Shown piece by piece: positions 33,736 through 43,202 of a stretch of 64,000 nt of DNA. The DNA lies in NCBI GenBank assembly GCA_002422395.1, contig DIUY01000004.1, positions 1-64,000 of the forward strand. The letters are read 5' to 3'. The notes under the pieces were generated by a model. That model saw only the letters and a program-made list of their open reading frames with translations, had not been told where the DNA came from and did no database searches. Numbering within the stretch: position 1 is the stretch's first letter; each line of letters begins with the position of its first letter. The translations under genes were made by a program, and so were the position numbers. Source of the DNA: Methylococcaceae bacterium UBA6146. GTDB lineage: Bacteria > Pseudomonadota > Gammaproteobacteria > Methylococcales > Methylomonadaceae.

Positions 33736-35130
33736 ATGACTTCAGTTAATTCCGAGAAACTTTCCAGCGCCCGCTTTGCAGAGGCGACCGATGCTTTTGT
33801 GGAGGTGTTTACCGCATCTGTCGATTTTGATCAGCGCATGGCGCAACAGGATATTCAAGGCTCTATCGCCCATGCCACTATGTTGGCGGCCTGCAACATT
33901 CTGACCGGACAAGAACGTGATGATATTATCCGTGGCTTAACGCAAATCAGCACAGAAATCAGCAATGGCGTGTTTGTCTGGTCGATAAAACAGGAAGATG
34001 TGCACATGAACATCGAAGCCCGCTTAACCGATTTGATTGGCATAGCGGGTAAAAAGCTGCATACCGGACGTTCGCGTAACGATCAGGTGGCAACAGATAT
34101 TCGCTTGTATTTACGCAGTGAAATTGCGCAGATTACTGTTGAACTGACCCGTTTACAAACGGCTATTCTGGATTTGGCAGAGCAGTACACCGATACCATT
34201 ATGCCAGGCTTCACGCATTTACAAGTTGCCCAGCCAGTTACGTTTGGCCATCACCTGATGGCTTGGTTTGAAATGTTAAGCCGTGATCAGGAAAGGCTGC
34301 AAGATTGCTGCAAACGTATCAATATCATGCCATTAGGCGCTGCGGCGCTGGCGGGCACGAGTTATCCGATAGACCGTCACCTGACCGCCGAGTTGCTTGG
34401 CTTTAGCCGCCCTTCGGCCAACTCGCTGGATTCGGTCAGTGACAGGGATTTTGCCATTGAGTTTACGGCAGTTGCCAGCCTGATCATGATGCACTTGTCG
34501 CGGTTTTCCGAAGAGCTGATTTTGTGGTCCAGCGCCCAGTTTGATTTTATCAACATGCCTGATGCGTTCTGCACTGGCTCGTCGATTATGCCGCAAAAGA
34601 AAAATCCCGATGTGCCAGAGCTGGTTCGCGGCAAATCGGGTCGTGTGACGGGGCATTTGGTGGCGCTGCTGATGCTGATGAAAAGCCAGCCGCTGGCATA
34701 CAACAAAGACAATCAGGAAGATAAGGAGCCATTGTTTGATACCGTCGACACGTTAATCAATTGCCTGCGGGCTTATGCCGATATGATTCCGCATATTCAG
34801 GCGAAAAAAGCCAATATGTACGCGTCCGCCAAACGCGGTTTTGCCACGGCGACCGATCTGGCCGATTATCTGGTGCGTAAAGGCATGGCTTTCCGTGATG
34901 CGCATGAAGTGGTTGGCTTGGCGGTGCGTTTAGGGCTGGAAAGCAACCGTGATCTATCGGAACTGTCGCTGGCAGAGTTGCAGCAGTTTTCAGGTTTGAT
35001 TACCGCTGATGTTTTTGATTATTTGACACTTGAAGGGTCAGTTGCGGCGCGTAAGCATATTGGCGGCACCGCGCCTGACACAGTAAGGGCAGCTATTGCG
35101 GCGGCACGTCAAGGAATTGGCAAGACTTAG
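33736..35130 (+). CDS. argH: Argininosuccinate lyase
   Basis: A 464-residue enzyme of the fumarase/aspartase superfamily that splits argininosuccinate into arginine and fumarate, the last step of arginine synthesis. The lyase signature GSSIMPQKKNPDVPELV (with the catalytic Ser) is near residue 280, and GRSRNDQVATD binds substrate near 115. The ATG is spaced 157 bases from nnrS. No other arg genes are adjacent. It converges on topA. Confidence 0.96.
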   Translation: MTSVNSEKLSSARFAEATDAFVEVFTASVDFDQRMAQQDIQGSIAHATMLAACNILTGQERDDIIRGLTQISTEISNGVFVWSIKQEDVHMNIEARLTDLIGIAGKKLHTGRSRNDQVATDIRLYLRSEIAQITVELTRLQTAILDLAEQYTDTIMPGFTHLQVAQPVTFGHHLMAWFEMLSRDQERLQDCCKRINIMPLGAAALAGTSYPIDRHLTAELLGFSRPSANSLDSVSDRDFAIEFTAVASLIMMHLSRFSEELILWSSAQFDFINMPDAFCTGSSIMPQKKNPDVPELVRGKSGRVTGHLVALLMLMKSQPLAYNKDNQEDKEPLFDTVDTLINCLRAYADMIPHIQAKKANMYASAKRGFATATDLADYLVRKGMAFRDAHEVVGLAVRLGLESNRDLSELSLAELQQFSGLITADVFDYLTLEGSVAARKHIGGTAPDTVRAAIAAARQGIGKT

Positions 35131-35189
35131 CCGTAGTTTAAAGCCCTGCTTTAGCTGGATTGCCCATCTAAAACAGCTGGTACGCCAGA

Positions 35190-37514
35190 TTAGTCCACCG
35201 TTTCCTTAGGGCCGCCGACATCAGCCGGATCGCCCTCATAAGGTGTCGCATATTTGCAATCTTTTTGTGGGCAAACCTTTTCAACGCCGTGCCTTTTGGT
35301 CTCTTTAACGGTCAAAATAGGCCATTGGCATGCTGGACAGCTTTCTTTTATTGGCGCATTCCAAAGGGCGTAAGTGCATTTTGGGTAACCTGAGCAAGAA
35401 TAAAATATTTTACCGCTTTTGGCTTTACGCTTAAGTATCGTGCCTTTTTTGCATTGCGGGCATTCCACACCGGTGTCCAAAGGTTTTTCTAACGGCTCAA
35501 TGTGGCGGCATTTAGGGTAACCACTGCATCCAATGAATTTGCCATAACGTCCCGTTTTGATGACTAACGGCGATTCACACGCTGGACAAACGCGCCCTTC
35601 CACCACTTCGGATTCATCTGCCGCCCCACCGTCGTCATTAAGATTGCGGGTATAAGAACATTCAGGGTAATGTGTGCAACCGATAAACCGGCCATTCCGG
35701 CCTAAGCGAATCGACAACGGATTGCCGCATTCGGGGCACTTTTCATCGATGGCTTCCTGGGTGACATCTTTGCGCTGGACGCTTTCTTCTTTTTCATGGA
35801 TCAGTGTTTTAAACGGATTCCAGAAAGCGTGCATCAATGGAATCCAGTCTTTCTCGCCACGAGATACAGCATCTAGATCATCTTCTAGCTTGGCAGTGAA
35901 ATCGTAATCCACATATTTAGTGAAATGCTCAGTCAGAAACTTATTGACGATACGGCCAACATCGGTGGGGTGAAAACGTTTGCTGTCCAAGGTGACATAT
36001 TCTCGGTTTTGCAAAGTTGAAATAATCGATGCATAAGTTGATGGACGGCCAATGCCGTGTTCTTCCAGCGCCTTAACCAGGCTGGCCTCGCCGTAGCGTG
36101 GCGGCGGTTCGGTAAAATGCTGGGCGGTGATGATGCTGTTAAGCGGCACGGGGCGGCCCTCTTCCATTGGCGGCAAAAAACTTTCTTGTTCATCACCTTC
36201 ATGGCTGTCATCTTTGCCTTCCAGGTAAACTGACATAAAGCCGGGTGATGCAATGGTCGAGCCGGTGGCGCGGAAAACATGTTTGCCGCCGCCGCAGCTT
36301 AAATCAACCGCGACCATGTTGATGGTGGCATGGATCATCTGACAGGCGATAGTTCGTTTCCAGATCAGGTCATAGAGTTTGAATTGCTCGGCGCTGAGGT
36401 AATTTTTTATCTGGTTGGGCAGATGCCGGGCGGAAGTTGGGCGTATGGCTTCGTGTGCTTCTTGGGCGTTTTTGGATTTTGTCTTAAATAAGCGAGGTTC
36501 CTCCGGTACATTATTTTTGCCGTAGTTTTCGGCAATCAGTTCCCGAATGTCCGCTATCGCTTCCATCGCCAAGTTGACCGAGTCAGTACGCATGTAGGTA
36601 ATAAGGCCTTGCGTCTCGCCGCCGATGTCAATGCCCTCATACAACTGCTGCGCGACCATCATGGTGCGTTTAGTGGTAAACCCCAGTTTTCGTGAAGCTT
36701 CTTGTTGCAGGGTGGACGTGATAAACGGCGGGGCTGGATTGCGTTTGCGTTGCTTTTTTTCCAATTTGGCGACGAGCAATTGGCCGTCCGCAGCATCCAG
36801 CAGGGCTAGCCTAGTTTGTTCCGCTTGTTCCTGATGGGTTATGCTAAATTGCGTCAGTTTTTCACCATCAAAATGCGTCAGTCTGGCTTTGAAGGCTTGC
36901 TCCTGTGCGGTTAAGCTGGCGTCAATTGTCCAGTATTCGCGCGTTTTAAAGGCTTCGATTTCTAATTCGCGTTCGACGATCATCCTTAGTGCCGGACTTT
37001 GAACACGGCCTGCCGACAAGCCACGGCGGATTTTTTTCCAAAGCAACGGCGACAATTTAAAGCCGACCAAGTAATCCAGCGCACGCCTCGCTTGTTGGGC
37101 ATTAATCAGGTTAGTGGCGAGCTGTTCAGGATGGGCGATGGCTTCGGTGACCGCTTTTTTAGTTATTTCATGAAAAACCACGCGGTGCACTGGTTTGTCT
37201 TTGAGTAGGTTTTTTTCATTCAGCAGTTCGTATAAATGCCAGGAAATGGCTTCACCTTCGCGGTCGGGGTCGGTTGCCAGATAGAGGGTGTCCGCTGTCT
37301 TTAACGCTTTGCTTATGGCTTGGACATGGCGTTGATTGCGCTCAATGACTTCATATTTCATTGCAAAGTCATGGTCTGGATCAACCGCGCCTTCTTTGGG
37401 GATCAAATCACGCACATGCCCATACGAGGCCAATACTTGAAAGTCTTTGCCCAGATATTTTTCTATTGTTTTTGCTTTCGCAGGCGACTCTACAATAACA
37501 AGATTTTTACTCAT
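35190..37514 (-). CDS. topA: DNA topoisomerase I
   Basis: A 774-residue type IA topoisomerase that relaxes negative supercoils. The TOPRIM domain starts at the N-terminus (LVIVESPAKAKTIEKYLG), the catalytic Tyr is in GLITYMRTDS near residue 310, and four C-terminal tetracysteine zinc segments follow (for example CPECGNPLSIRLG and CPACESPLVIKTG, about residues 590-760). E. coli TopA is longer (865). It is followed on the same strand by nothing close; smg and dprA lie upstream, the arrangement common in gammaproteobacteria. Confidence 0.96.
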   Translation of the reverse strand: MSKNLVIVESPAKAKTIEKYLGKDFQVLASYGHVRDLIPKEGAVDPDHDFAMKYEVIERNQRHVQAISKALKTADTLYLATDPDREGEAISWHLYELLNEKNLLKDKPVHRVVFHEITKKAVTEAIAHPEQLATNLINAQQARRALDYLVGFKLSPLLWKKIRRGLSAGRVQSPALRMIVERELEIEAFKTREYWTIDASLTAQEQAFKARLTHFDGEKLTQFSITHQEQAEQTRLALLDAADGQLLVAKLEKKQRKRNPAPPFITSTLQQEASRKLGFTTKRTMMVAQQLYEGIDIGGETQGLITYMRTDSVNLAMEAIADIRELIAENYGKNNVPEEPRLFKTKSKNAQEAHEAIRPTSARHLPNQIKNYLSAEQFKLYDLIWKRTIACQMIHATINMVAVDLSCGGGKHVFRATGSTIASPGFMSVYLEGKDDSHEGDEQESFLPPMEEGRPVPLNSIITAQHFTEPPPRYGEASLVKALEEHGIGRPSTYASIISTLQNREYVTLDSKRFHPTDVGRIVNKFLTEHFTKYVDYDFTAKLEDDLDAVSRGEKDWIPLMHAFWNPFKTLIHEKEESVQRKDVTQEAIDEKCPECGNPLSIRLGRNGRFIGCTHYPECSYTRNLNDDGGAADESEVVEGRVCPACESPLVIKTGRYGKFIGCSGYPKCRHIEPLEKPLDTGVECPQCKKGTILKRKAKSGKIFYSCSGYPKCTYALWNAPIKESCPACQWPILTVKETKRHGVEKVCPQKDCKYATPYEGDPADVGGPKETVD

Positions 37515-37594
37515 TTAATTACTACAAGTTCAAGATTTAGGGTTCAACGGAGGCTTTTGGCATTTTAGTCACTTGAACCTTGCGTCTGATAAGT

Positions 37595-38062
37595 TCAGTG
37601 CAAATAAGTCGGTACAAGGTCGTAAACAATGTCTTCCATTCTGGAAAAAGCCAGTTCTTCGTCTGGCTGGCTGAGCAGGATCATCAATATGATCCACTTA
37701 AGTTTTTCTAGGGAGATTTCTTCATTTTCGAGCGCCATGGCACGGTCAATCACAATTTCCCTATTAGCCGAACTTAGGATACCGCTATGCTCCAAAAACA
37801 TCAGCAGATTACGGCATTCAAGGTCAAGTTTGGCTTGTTCCTGTGCACAAAAAATGCGGAATGCCGGTGACACGGTAGGTTTTATAGAACGTTGCAAGCT
37901 CAGCGATTCAAGCCAGTCAAAGGCTTTGTTCACTTCAAGCTGGGCAAAGCCCGCTTCTTGTAGTTCAGTTTTTATGACATCGCTGCCCGGAAGTATTTCA
38001 ATTTCTTCTTCCATATAGTTTTCGAATAAGTACATCAGGACATCAAAAATATTTTCTTTCAT
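37595..38062 (-). CDS. smg: Smg family protein (DUF494)
   Basis: A 155-residue acidic helical protein starting MKENIFDVLMYLFENY, which is the Smg/DUF494 signature. It is encoded between dprA and topA as in many gammaproteobacteria. No function has been settled; the conserved neighbourhood ties it to DNA processing only by position. It is 14 bases from dprA and 80 from topA. Confidence 0.92.
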   Translation of the reverse strand: MKENIFDVLMYLFENYMEEEIEILPGSDVIKTELQEAGFAQLEVNKAFDWLESLSLQRSIKPTVSPAFRIFCAQEQAKLDLECRNLLMFLEHSGILSSANREIVIDRAMALENEEISLEKLKWIILMILLSQPDEELAFSRMEDIVYDLVPTYLH

Positions 38063-38076
38063 AAGTGGGTTGTTGT

Positions 38077-39087
38077 TTATTTAAGTCGAGTATAGCAACC
38101 GCCAGCAGTCGCTTCCAGATAACCTTGCAGTTCTAAAATAAGTAGCATAGATGAGATAACGCCAATCGATAGCCCTGTATTTTCAACGAGATCATCAATT
38201 GAAGTTGGGTTGAACATGACCAGATTCAATAATGTTTGTTGCTCCAGGTCAAGCATTGATTGTTGTAATGTTACAGGAAAATTATTATCTTGTTGAATAT
38301 ATTGATTTAATTCCTCAAGAATATCTTGTGTGGTTTCAACCAGTTTTGCACCTTCGCGGATCAGGGCGTTGCAGCCACGCGCCAAGGGGTTGTGAATTGA
38401 GCCTGGAATGGCAAACACTTCGCGGTTTTGTTCCAGTGCCATGCGGGCAGTTATCAGCGAACCACTTTGTTTGGCAGCCTCAACCACCAGCAAACCTTGG
38501 CATAAGCCGCTGATAATCCGGTTTCGTCTAGGAAAATGGTTGGCTTGGGCAGTTGTGCCAGGCGGGAATTCTGAAATCATTGCGCCGGTATTGACAATTT
38601 GTGTGGCGAGATCTTTGTGCTTGGCAGGATAAACGCGATCCAGACCCGTGCCGGCCACGGCAATAGTATAACCGTTATTGGCAAGTGCGCCTTGGTGGCT
38701 GGCGGCATCTATGCCCAATGCTAAGCCGCTGGTGATGACGAAGCCATAGCCACTTAACGTTTTGGCAAAATTGAATGCGGTTTCTTTACCTTGCTGCGTG
38801 GGATTACGGCTGCCCACCATGGCAATTTGGGGTAGGGATAACAGCGCCGGATTGCCCCGTACAAACAGAACGGGGGGCGGGTCGGCAATTTCTTTTAGTT
38901 GCGTGGGGTAGTTTGTGTCGGTGATTGTAATGATTTGATTATTTTGCTGCGCCAACCAAGAGAGGTCATAGTCAATCGCCGCCCAGTCAGGGTTTTTGAC
39001 GGCGTGTACACTATTGTCTTTTAGCCCTAAGGCTATTAGTGCCGAGGCCGGCTCTGCAAATAGCTGCTGGGGGCTATGGCTTGCCAA
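38077..39087 (-). CDS. dprA: DNA processing protein DprA (start uncertain)
   Basis: DprA loads RecA on incoming single-stranded DNA during transformation. The Rossmann-like core is clear: MVGSRNPTQQGKETA, ITSGLALGIDAASHQGAL, FPRRNRIISGL and ALEQNREVFAIPGS, with a C-terminal winged helix. The codon taken as start (39087) is TTG and cuts the family short: the in-frame codons upstream, 39088-39147, read like the missing N-terminus (KYWLALLRTPGIGCRTFV) but contain no ATG or GTG. An ATG at 39155 in another frame is followed two codons later by a stop. A one-base indel or a rare start (ATA at 39150, ATT at 39114) would repair it. The gene is tentatively intact. Confidence 0.82.
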   Translation of the reverse strand: MASHSPQQLFAEPASALIALGLKDNSVHAVKNPDWAAIDYDLSWLAQQNNQIITITDTNYPTQLKEIADPPPVLFVRGNPALLSLPQIAMVGSRNPTQQGKETAFNFAKTLSGYGFVITSGLALGIDAASHQGALANNGYTIAVAGTGLDRVYPAKHKDLATQIVNTGAMISEFPPGTTAQANHFPRRNRIISGLCQGLLVVEAAKQSGSLITARMALEQNREVFAIPGSIHNPLARGCNALIREGAKLVETTQDILEELNQYIQQDNNFPVTLQQSMLDLEQQTLLNLVMFNPTSIDDLVENTGLSIGVISSMLLILELQGYLEATAGGCYTRLK

Positions 39088-39182
39088 TAAACGGACAAAT
39101 GTCCGACAACCAATTCCTGGCGTGCGTAATAAGGCAAGCCAGTATTTTATGTCATTGGTGTTAGGAGGCTGAGTAAGAGCGC

Positions 39183-40298
39183 TCAGGGGGTTTGTACTTT
39201 GTCTAAAACGTGGATAGGCTGAGAGGCTTTCATTACCAAAGCATAGCTGACGCGCTCAAACGGGCGGAACACCATCAATATTCCGGCATGTTCATCAGGG
39301 AGCTTGACCGTCTCGTTTTTAATGGCGCTGTAATTGTCCCGCACTGTTCTGCCTTGTTGGAGAATTTCCAGTTCATGTCCTGGCAATAAGCCATCTTGAA
39401 TGCCTTTATCAATGACTACAACGTTATATTTGCCAATTTGGGAAACGCCGTCCAAGACGCTGATGATATTGCCGACAAGTTTTTTTTCTGGTGGTCTTGG
39501 GAAATAATTCAAGATGACGTCCTCTTCATCTTTACGCATTAGCCGGTCACCGATACGTATTTCACTTGCAGATTTGGTGGCCGTTAATGTCGCGGGGTCG
39601 CCTGCTTGCTGTAAATTGGCATCTGCGACATATTTTGCTTCATAACCCAAAATTTCCCCTGAGGCAGGGCTGACGTAAGCGCTGCCAGGACGGTACACGG
39701 TGTATGTGACGTTATCAGGGCTATTTATTGAGCGCACATAGATACGGTCGCCCGCGCCGGCGATTAAGTGTTCGCCAGCCAAGTCAATAACATAAGGTGC
39801 ATTGTTCAGATCGTTTTTACCAACAACCTTGGGCGATGTTAAAAATGCCGATATTTCATTCGTAGGTATTAATTTGATGGCTTGTTTCAGGTTGGTTTCG
39901 CGGATGCATGGCAGTAATTTACCGTTCTCATCGACGGCAAAGCTTTTACGGCCCCGCTTAAAATCTTCCTCTTGCAGCACACAGGTGCCTTTTACAAGAG
40001 AACTGTCAGGTTGGTTGTATCTGGAAAGGCTAAGCTGAGGTCGGCCATTAACTATGGAAAAATACACGGTATCACCGGGATAAATCAGATGAGGATTTTT
40101 GATTTGTGTGTTATGGCGCCACAGTTCGGGCCATTGCGATGGGTGATTTAAAAACTTGCCCGATATGTCCCATAATGTGTCACCGTCAACAACGGTGTAT
40201 TGATCGGGGTGCGCAGGGTTTATCCGGATGTTTTCGGCCCATAAACAGGTGCTGAAAAGCAAAGAAAATAGCAGCCCTGAAAGTGTTCTAAAAGCCAT
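39183..40298 (-). CDS. LysM domain secreted protein
   Basis: A 371-residue protein with a signal peptide (about 21 residues) followed by one LysM domain (YTVVDGDTLWDISGKFL, about 34-50, to YPGDTVYFS near 82) that should bind peptidoglycan. The rest is a conserved domain of unknown function seen in the LysM gene that accompanies dprA. In Pseudomonas the matching gene (PA0020) sits just upstream of dprA and diverges from def; here def is 12 kb away. Confidence 0.86.
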   Translation of the reverse strand: MAFRTLSGLLFSLLFSTCLWAENIRINPAHPDQYTVVDGDTLWDISGKFLNHPSQWPELWRHNTQIKNPHLIYPGDTVYFSIVNGRPQLSLSRYNQPDSSLVKGTCVLQEEDFKRGRKSFAVDENGKLLPCIRETNLKQAIKLIPTNEISAFLTSPKVVGKNDLNNAPYVIDLAGEHLIAGAGDRIYVRSINSPDNVTYTVYRPGSAYVSPASGEILGYEAKYVADANLQQAGDPATLTATKSASEIRIGDRLMRKDEEDVILNYFPRPPEKKLVGNIISVLDGVSQIGKYNVVVIDKGIQDGLLPGHELEILQQGRTVRDNYSAIKNETVKLPDEHAGILMVFRPFERVSYALVMKASQPIHVLDKVQTP

Positions 40299-40577
40299 AG
40301 TGATTCCTTAGGAGTCTTTTTAATCGGTTTGGATTCAAAGTTTAGATGAATTCGGATAGGTTTCAAGTCGGAAGTTAAGCGGTTGATTTTTAAGCTTTAG
40401 AAAATCCGCTCTTTGGGTGGGGTGTGACACCTGAATGCTGTTTGTTGGTGGGGCATTTTACACGGTGCGGGAGTTGATACAAGTTTCTAATTTACGCACC
40501 AGATAAGGTGAAGATTGTTGGTATTGAGTGGCTATTCTTGGTTGGGTGAGTTTGTGGATGCTTTTATCTCGCATCTG

Positions 40578-41540
40578 TTAATAGTTTGATAGTTTGGATT
40601 GTTTGCACACAATCCGCACATAAACCAACACCAATAAACACAATGCCACTAATGCCGCTTGCCAGCGCACATCTACAGCAATATTTTGCTGCTCAGCAAA
40701 ATCTGGGATTTGCAACGCCTTCGCCAATTCGCCCACGTTGGTAAGACGCTGATAATGCAAACCCGCTTCCGTACTTAAAACTTGCAGATAATTTTCTTGC
40801 AAAGCCGACAAATGCTCGCTGCCCACCGTCGCCTCACTACCAAACGGCGCGTTACGCGCGTTATAGCCTTGGATTTTTTCCGAGTTCACATCCGCTTCGC
40901 CAAAGGTCGAGCGGTGCGGCACGTCATTGGGGCGATAAAAACCGTCTGGCTCACCTTTGTTATTAAATTTGGGGATAGGCACAGCTTGCAAACCACCAAC
41001 ACCGATAATCATGCCTTTGGCTTTGCCTTTTACGGCGGCAAAATCGCTGCGGTAACGTGGGTTGACGGGCGGTGCTTCTTGCCCGTCGGTGATGAAAATA
41101 ACGTGGGTGTCGAGTTTTTCCAGCATTTGCAAGGTGTTCAACAAACCGCTGGCGATACGGCTATCCGCCGCCCACGCCATGCGCCAATCGACGTTGGCTA
41201 AAGCCGTGTCAATTTCATTGAAGCTTTGGCAAACGTCTATCGGCTCGAACAATAAAGTCGAACGCCGTTCCGTGAACAAACCTAAGCCAACTTTGGAGTG
41301 GCAAGGCAATTTCGCCAACAGGCCACGCAAGCTGTGTTTGACGTAATCCAATCGGCTGACTGCTTGCCCGTCCAGTCGGTAATCTGCGGCGTTCATGCTA
41401 CGGGTGATGTCGATGATGAACGTGTAGTTATAGATAGGGCACGGCTGGTTTTGGGTCGGGCGGATGAAGGCGACCAGCATGGCGAGCAGGGCTAGGCTTA
41501 ATAGCCAGAAGCGGTAGTTTTTTAGATAGTTTGAGGTCAT
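40578..41540 (-). CDS. mxaL: MxaL, methanol dehydrogenase calcium-insertion protein
   Basis: A 320-residue protein with an N-terminal membrane helix (about 10-26), a von Willebrand A domain with the metal-site motif DITRSMNAADY (near 45, a T-R variant of DxSxS), and a C-terminal helix (about 292-311). MxaA, MxaK and MxaL are needed to put Ca2+ into MxaF. It is the most distal gene of the cluster here. The gene before it (mxaK) is separated by 130 bases filled with palindromic repeats. Confidence 0.88.
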   Translation of the reverse strand: MTSNYLKNYRFWLLSLALLAMLVAFIRPTQNQPCPIYNYTFIIDITRSMNAADYRLDGQAVSRLDYVKHSLRGLLAKLPCHSKVGLGLFTERRSTLLFEPIDVCQSFNEIDTALANVDWRMAWAADSRIASGLLNTLQMLEKLDTHVIFITDGQEAPPVNPRYRSDFAAVKGKAKGMIIGVGGLQAVPIPKFNNKGEPDGFYRPNDVPHRSTFGEADVNSEKIQGYNARNAPFGSEATVGSEHLSALQENYLQVLSTEAGLHYQRLTNVGELAKALQIPDFAEQQNIAVDVRWQAALVALCLLVLVYVRIVCKQSKLSNY

Positions 41541-41552
41541 AAGATACGCTCG

Positions 41553-41632
41553 TTCCCAAGCTCCAGCTTGGGAATGCAGTGTGGGAAGCTCTGGCTTCCC
41601 GTCAAAAAGTTCGCGAAGCTAGAGCTTGGGAA
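41553..41632. repeat. Cluster of TTCCCAAGCT-type palindromes
   Basis: Three palindromic units in a row: TTCCCAAGCT/AGCTTGGGAA (41553-41574), GGGAAGC/GCTTCCC (41583-41600), and a degenerate AGCTAGAGCTTGGGAA half. A matching half CAAGCTGGAGCTTGGGAACG recurs in inverted orientation at 45723. They lie between mxaK and mxaL. Confidence 0.78.
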
Positions 41633-41670
41633 CAACCGGATGGAGTAAAAAACATGTTTTTTACTCCGAT

Positions 41671-42222
41671 TTAAGGCAACCCCCTAGGAAACCCCGGCAC
41701 CGTCGTCCATAACTGCGATTTCTGGTTAACCGGACTTTCCTCTTCGTTACTGATCTTGTCCATTTCCGGCAACAGGCGCATCGCGACTTCCAGGTTATAT
41801 TTGGCATCCCAAAACTGGCTATCTAAAGCCAAGGCTTGGCGGTAGGCTTGTTTTGCCAAGGCCACCAAAGGCATGGCTTCGTTGATCGCCATCGCTTCGG
41901 TTTTGACCACCGCCAAATGCAGATAAATATTGCCTAAGTTGTAACGGATTTTCGCCTGCAAGGCCGGATCGGGTGCGTCTAAAATCAAATTCAAGGTCGC
42001 TAAGGCTTCGTCATAGCGCTGCTGCTTTTTGAACACCATTGCCCGCGCCAAGCGCACTTCCGGCGCGGCGTTGATGATTTTCTCCAACGGCACGTCTTTG
42101 CCTGCTGCCAAGTCGGTAATTGCTCGATTGCTTTGGCTGATGCCGACCAGCGTCCATCCTTGCACCAGCATCGCCACCGAACCGAGCAGCAACGCCGCCC
42201 ATAACGCGATTAGTTTCATCAT
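41671..42222 (-). CDS. mxaK: MxaK, methanol dehydrogenase maturation protein
   Basis: A 183-residue protein with an N-terminal membrane helix (about 4-22) and a tetratricopeptide-like region (EVRLARAMVFKKQQRYDEAL, then YNLGNIYLHLAV, and YRQALALDSQFWDAKYNLEV). It helps insert Ca2+ into methanol dehydrogenase together with MxaA and MxaL. The ATG at 42222 follows GAGGTG, and the mxaC stop lies within it (ATGATGA), showing coupling; a longer frame has no support. Confidence 0.85.
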   Translation of the reverse strand: MMKLIALWAALLLGSVAMLVQGWTLVGISQSNRAITDLAAGKDVPLEKIINAAPEVRLARAMVFKKQQRYDEALATLNLILDAPDPALQAKIRYNLGNIYLHLAVVKTEAMAINEAMPLVALAKQAYRQALALDSQFWDAKYNLEVAMRLLPEMDKISNEEESPVNQKSQLWTTVPGFPRGLP

Positions 42223-43202
42223 CTTTTCACCTCGAAAAATTTCACCGCCAGCAACACCGCCAACAAAGCGGTCGCCCAGAGATAACAATCACCCGACAAA
42301 TCGCGTTTGGGGATGCGTTCGCGGTAATGCATCGGCGCTTGTTCAAGGCGGTTGATGTCGGCGATGGCTTGCTGCATGGCATCGGGGCTTTCGGCTTGGT
42401 AGGCTTGATAGGGAATGTTCAGGCTGGAAAAAAACAAATGCAGGTAACGCTCCGGCATCGCTCCGGCGTTATCGTCGCGTGGGTCTTGCGGTTTATCAAA
42501 AATGCCAGGGCTATTTGCAGTGCGTAAAAACAGCCAGTACAAACGGATGTTTTGCCTTTTAAAAGCGACACGCAGTTGCAATTCGCTGTCCGGGTCTATC
42601 GCCGCCGCGCCATCGGACACCAACAAGACAATCCGCGAACCGCTCAGAGGCTGGTCTTTAAATAAATCCAAGGCCATGCTCAAACCCTTGCTGACATGGG
42701 TGTACGCCAAGGCGGGTGTGGCGGTGGCGTTGATCGCCGCGTGGATTGCCGCTTTGTTATCAGTCAGCGGCAATACGAACAGCGGCGCGGTGCTGTATTC
42801 GGCAATGCCCAACAAATTGTGCGGGCGTTGTTCGACAAAATCGCTTAATAAGCGCCGCGCCGCCGTGGCTTTGGATTCGTTCGCGCCATCCGGCGTTTTG
42901 CCGGCAAAGGTGTTGTCCATGCTGTTGCTGCGGTCTAAGAGCAAGACGATGTTTGCGCCATAGCCGATGCGCTCGCGGCTTTGTTCGGTTTGATGCAAGC
43001 CAGCCAAACCTAACACCAAGGCGGCAATCGTCGCCATCGCACAAGCCCGCAACACTACCGAAATGGCCTGCGACAGCGGGTCGATGGGCAATAACGGTAA
43101 CCACGGGTAAGCGCTAGGCGGGATGCCACTATTGAACAGCGGCAACACCGCCAACACCAAGCCCGCCAGCCACCACGGCGTATCGACTGCCAGATTCATC
43201 AT
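42219..43202 (-). CDS. mxaC: MxaC, von Willebrand A domain maturation protein
   Basis: A 327-residue protein. Two membrane helices near the N-terminus (about 10-25, 50-70) lead to a VWA domain with DRSNSMDN (near 92, DxSxS metal site), and a final helix lies near residue 310. The ATG at 43202 overlaps the mxaA stop (TGATG). It belongs to the group of VWA-containing chaperones in methanol dehydrogenase clusters; the exact step is not known. Confidence 0.84.
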   Translation of the reverse strand: MMNLAVDTPWWLAGLVLAVLPLFNSGIPPSAYPWLPLLPIDPLSQAISVVLRACAMATIAALVLGLAGLHQTEQSRERIGYGANIVLLLDRSNSMDNTFAGKTPDGANESKATAARRLLSDFVEQRPHNLLGIAEYSTAPLFVLPLTDNKAAIHAAINATATPALAYTHVSKGLSMALDLFKDQPLSGSRIVLLVSDGAAAIDPDSELQLRVAFKRQNIRLYWLFLRTANSPGIFDKPQDPRDDNAGAMPERYLHLFFSSLNIPYQAYQAESPDAMQQAIADINRLEQAPMHYRERIPKRDLSGDCYLWATALLAVLLAVKFFEVKR

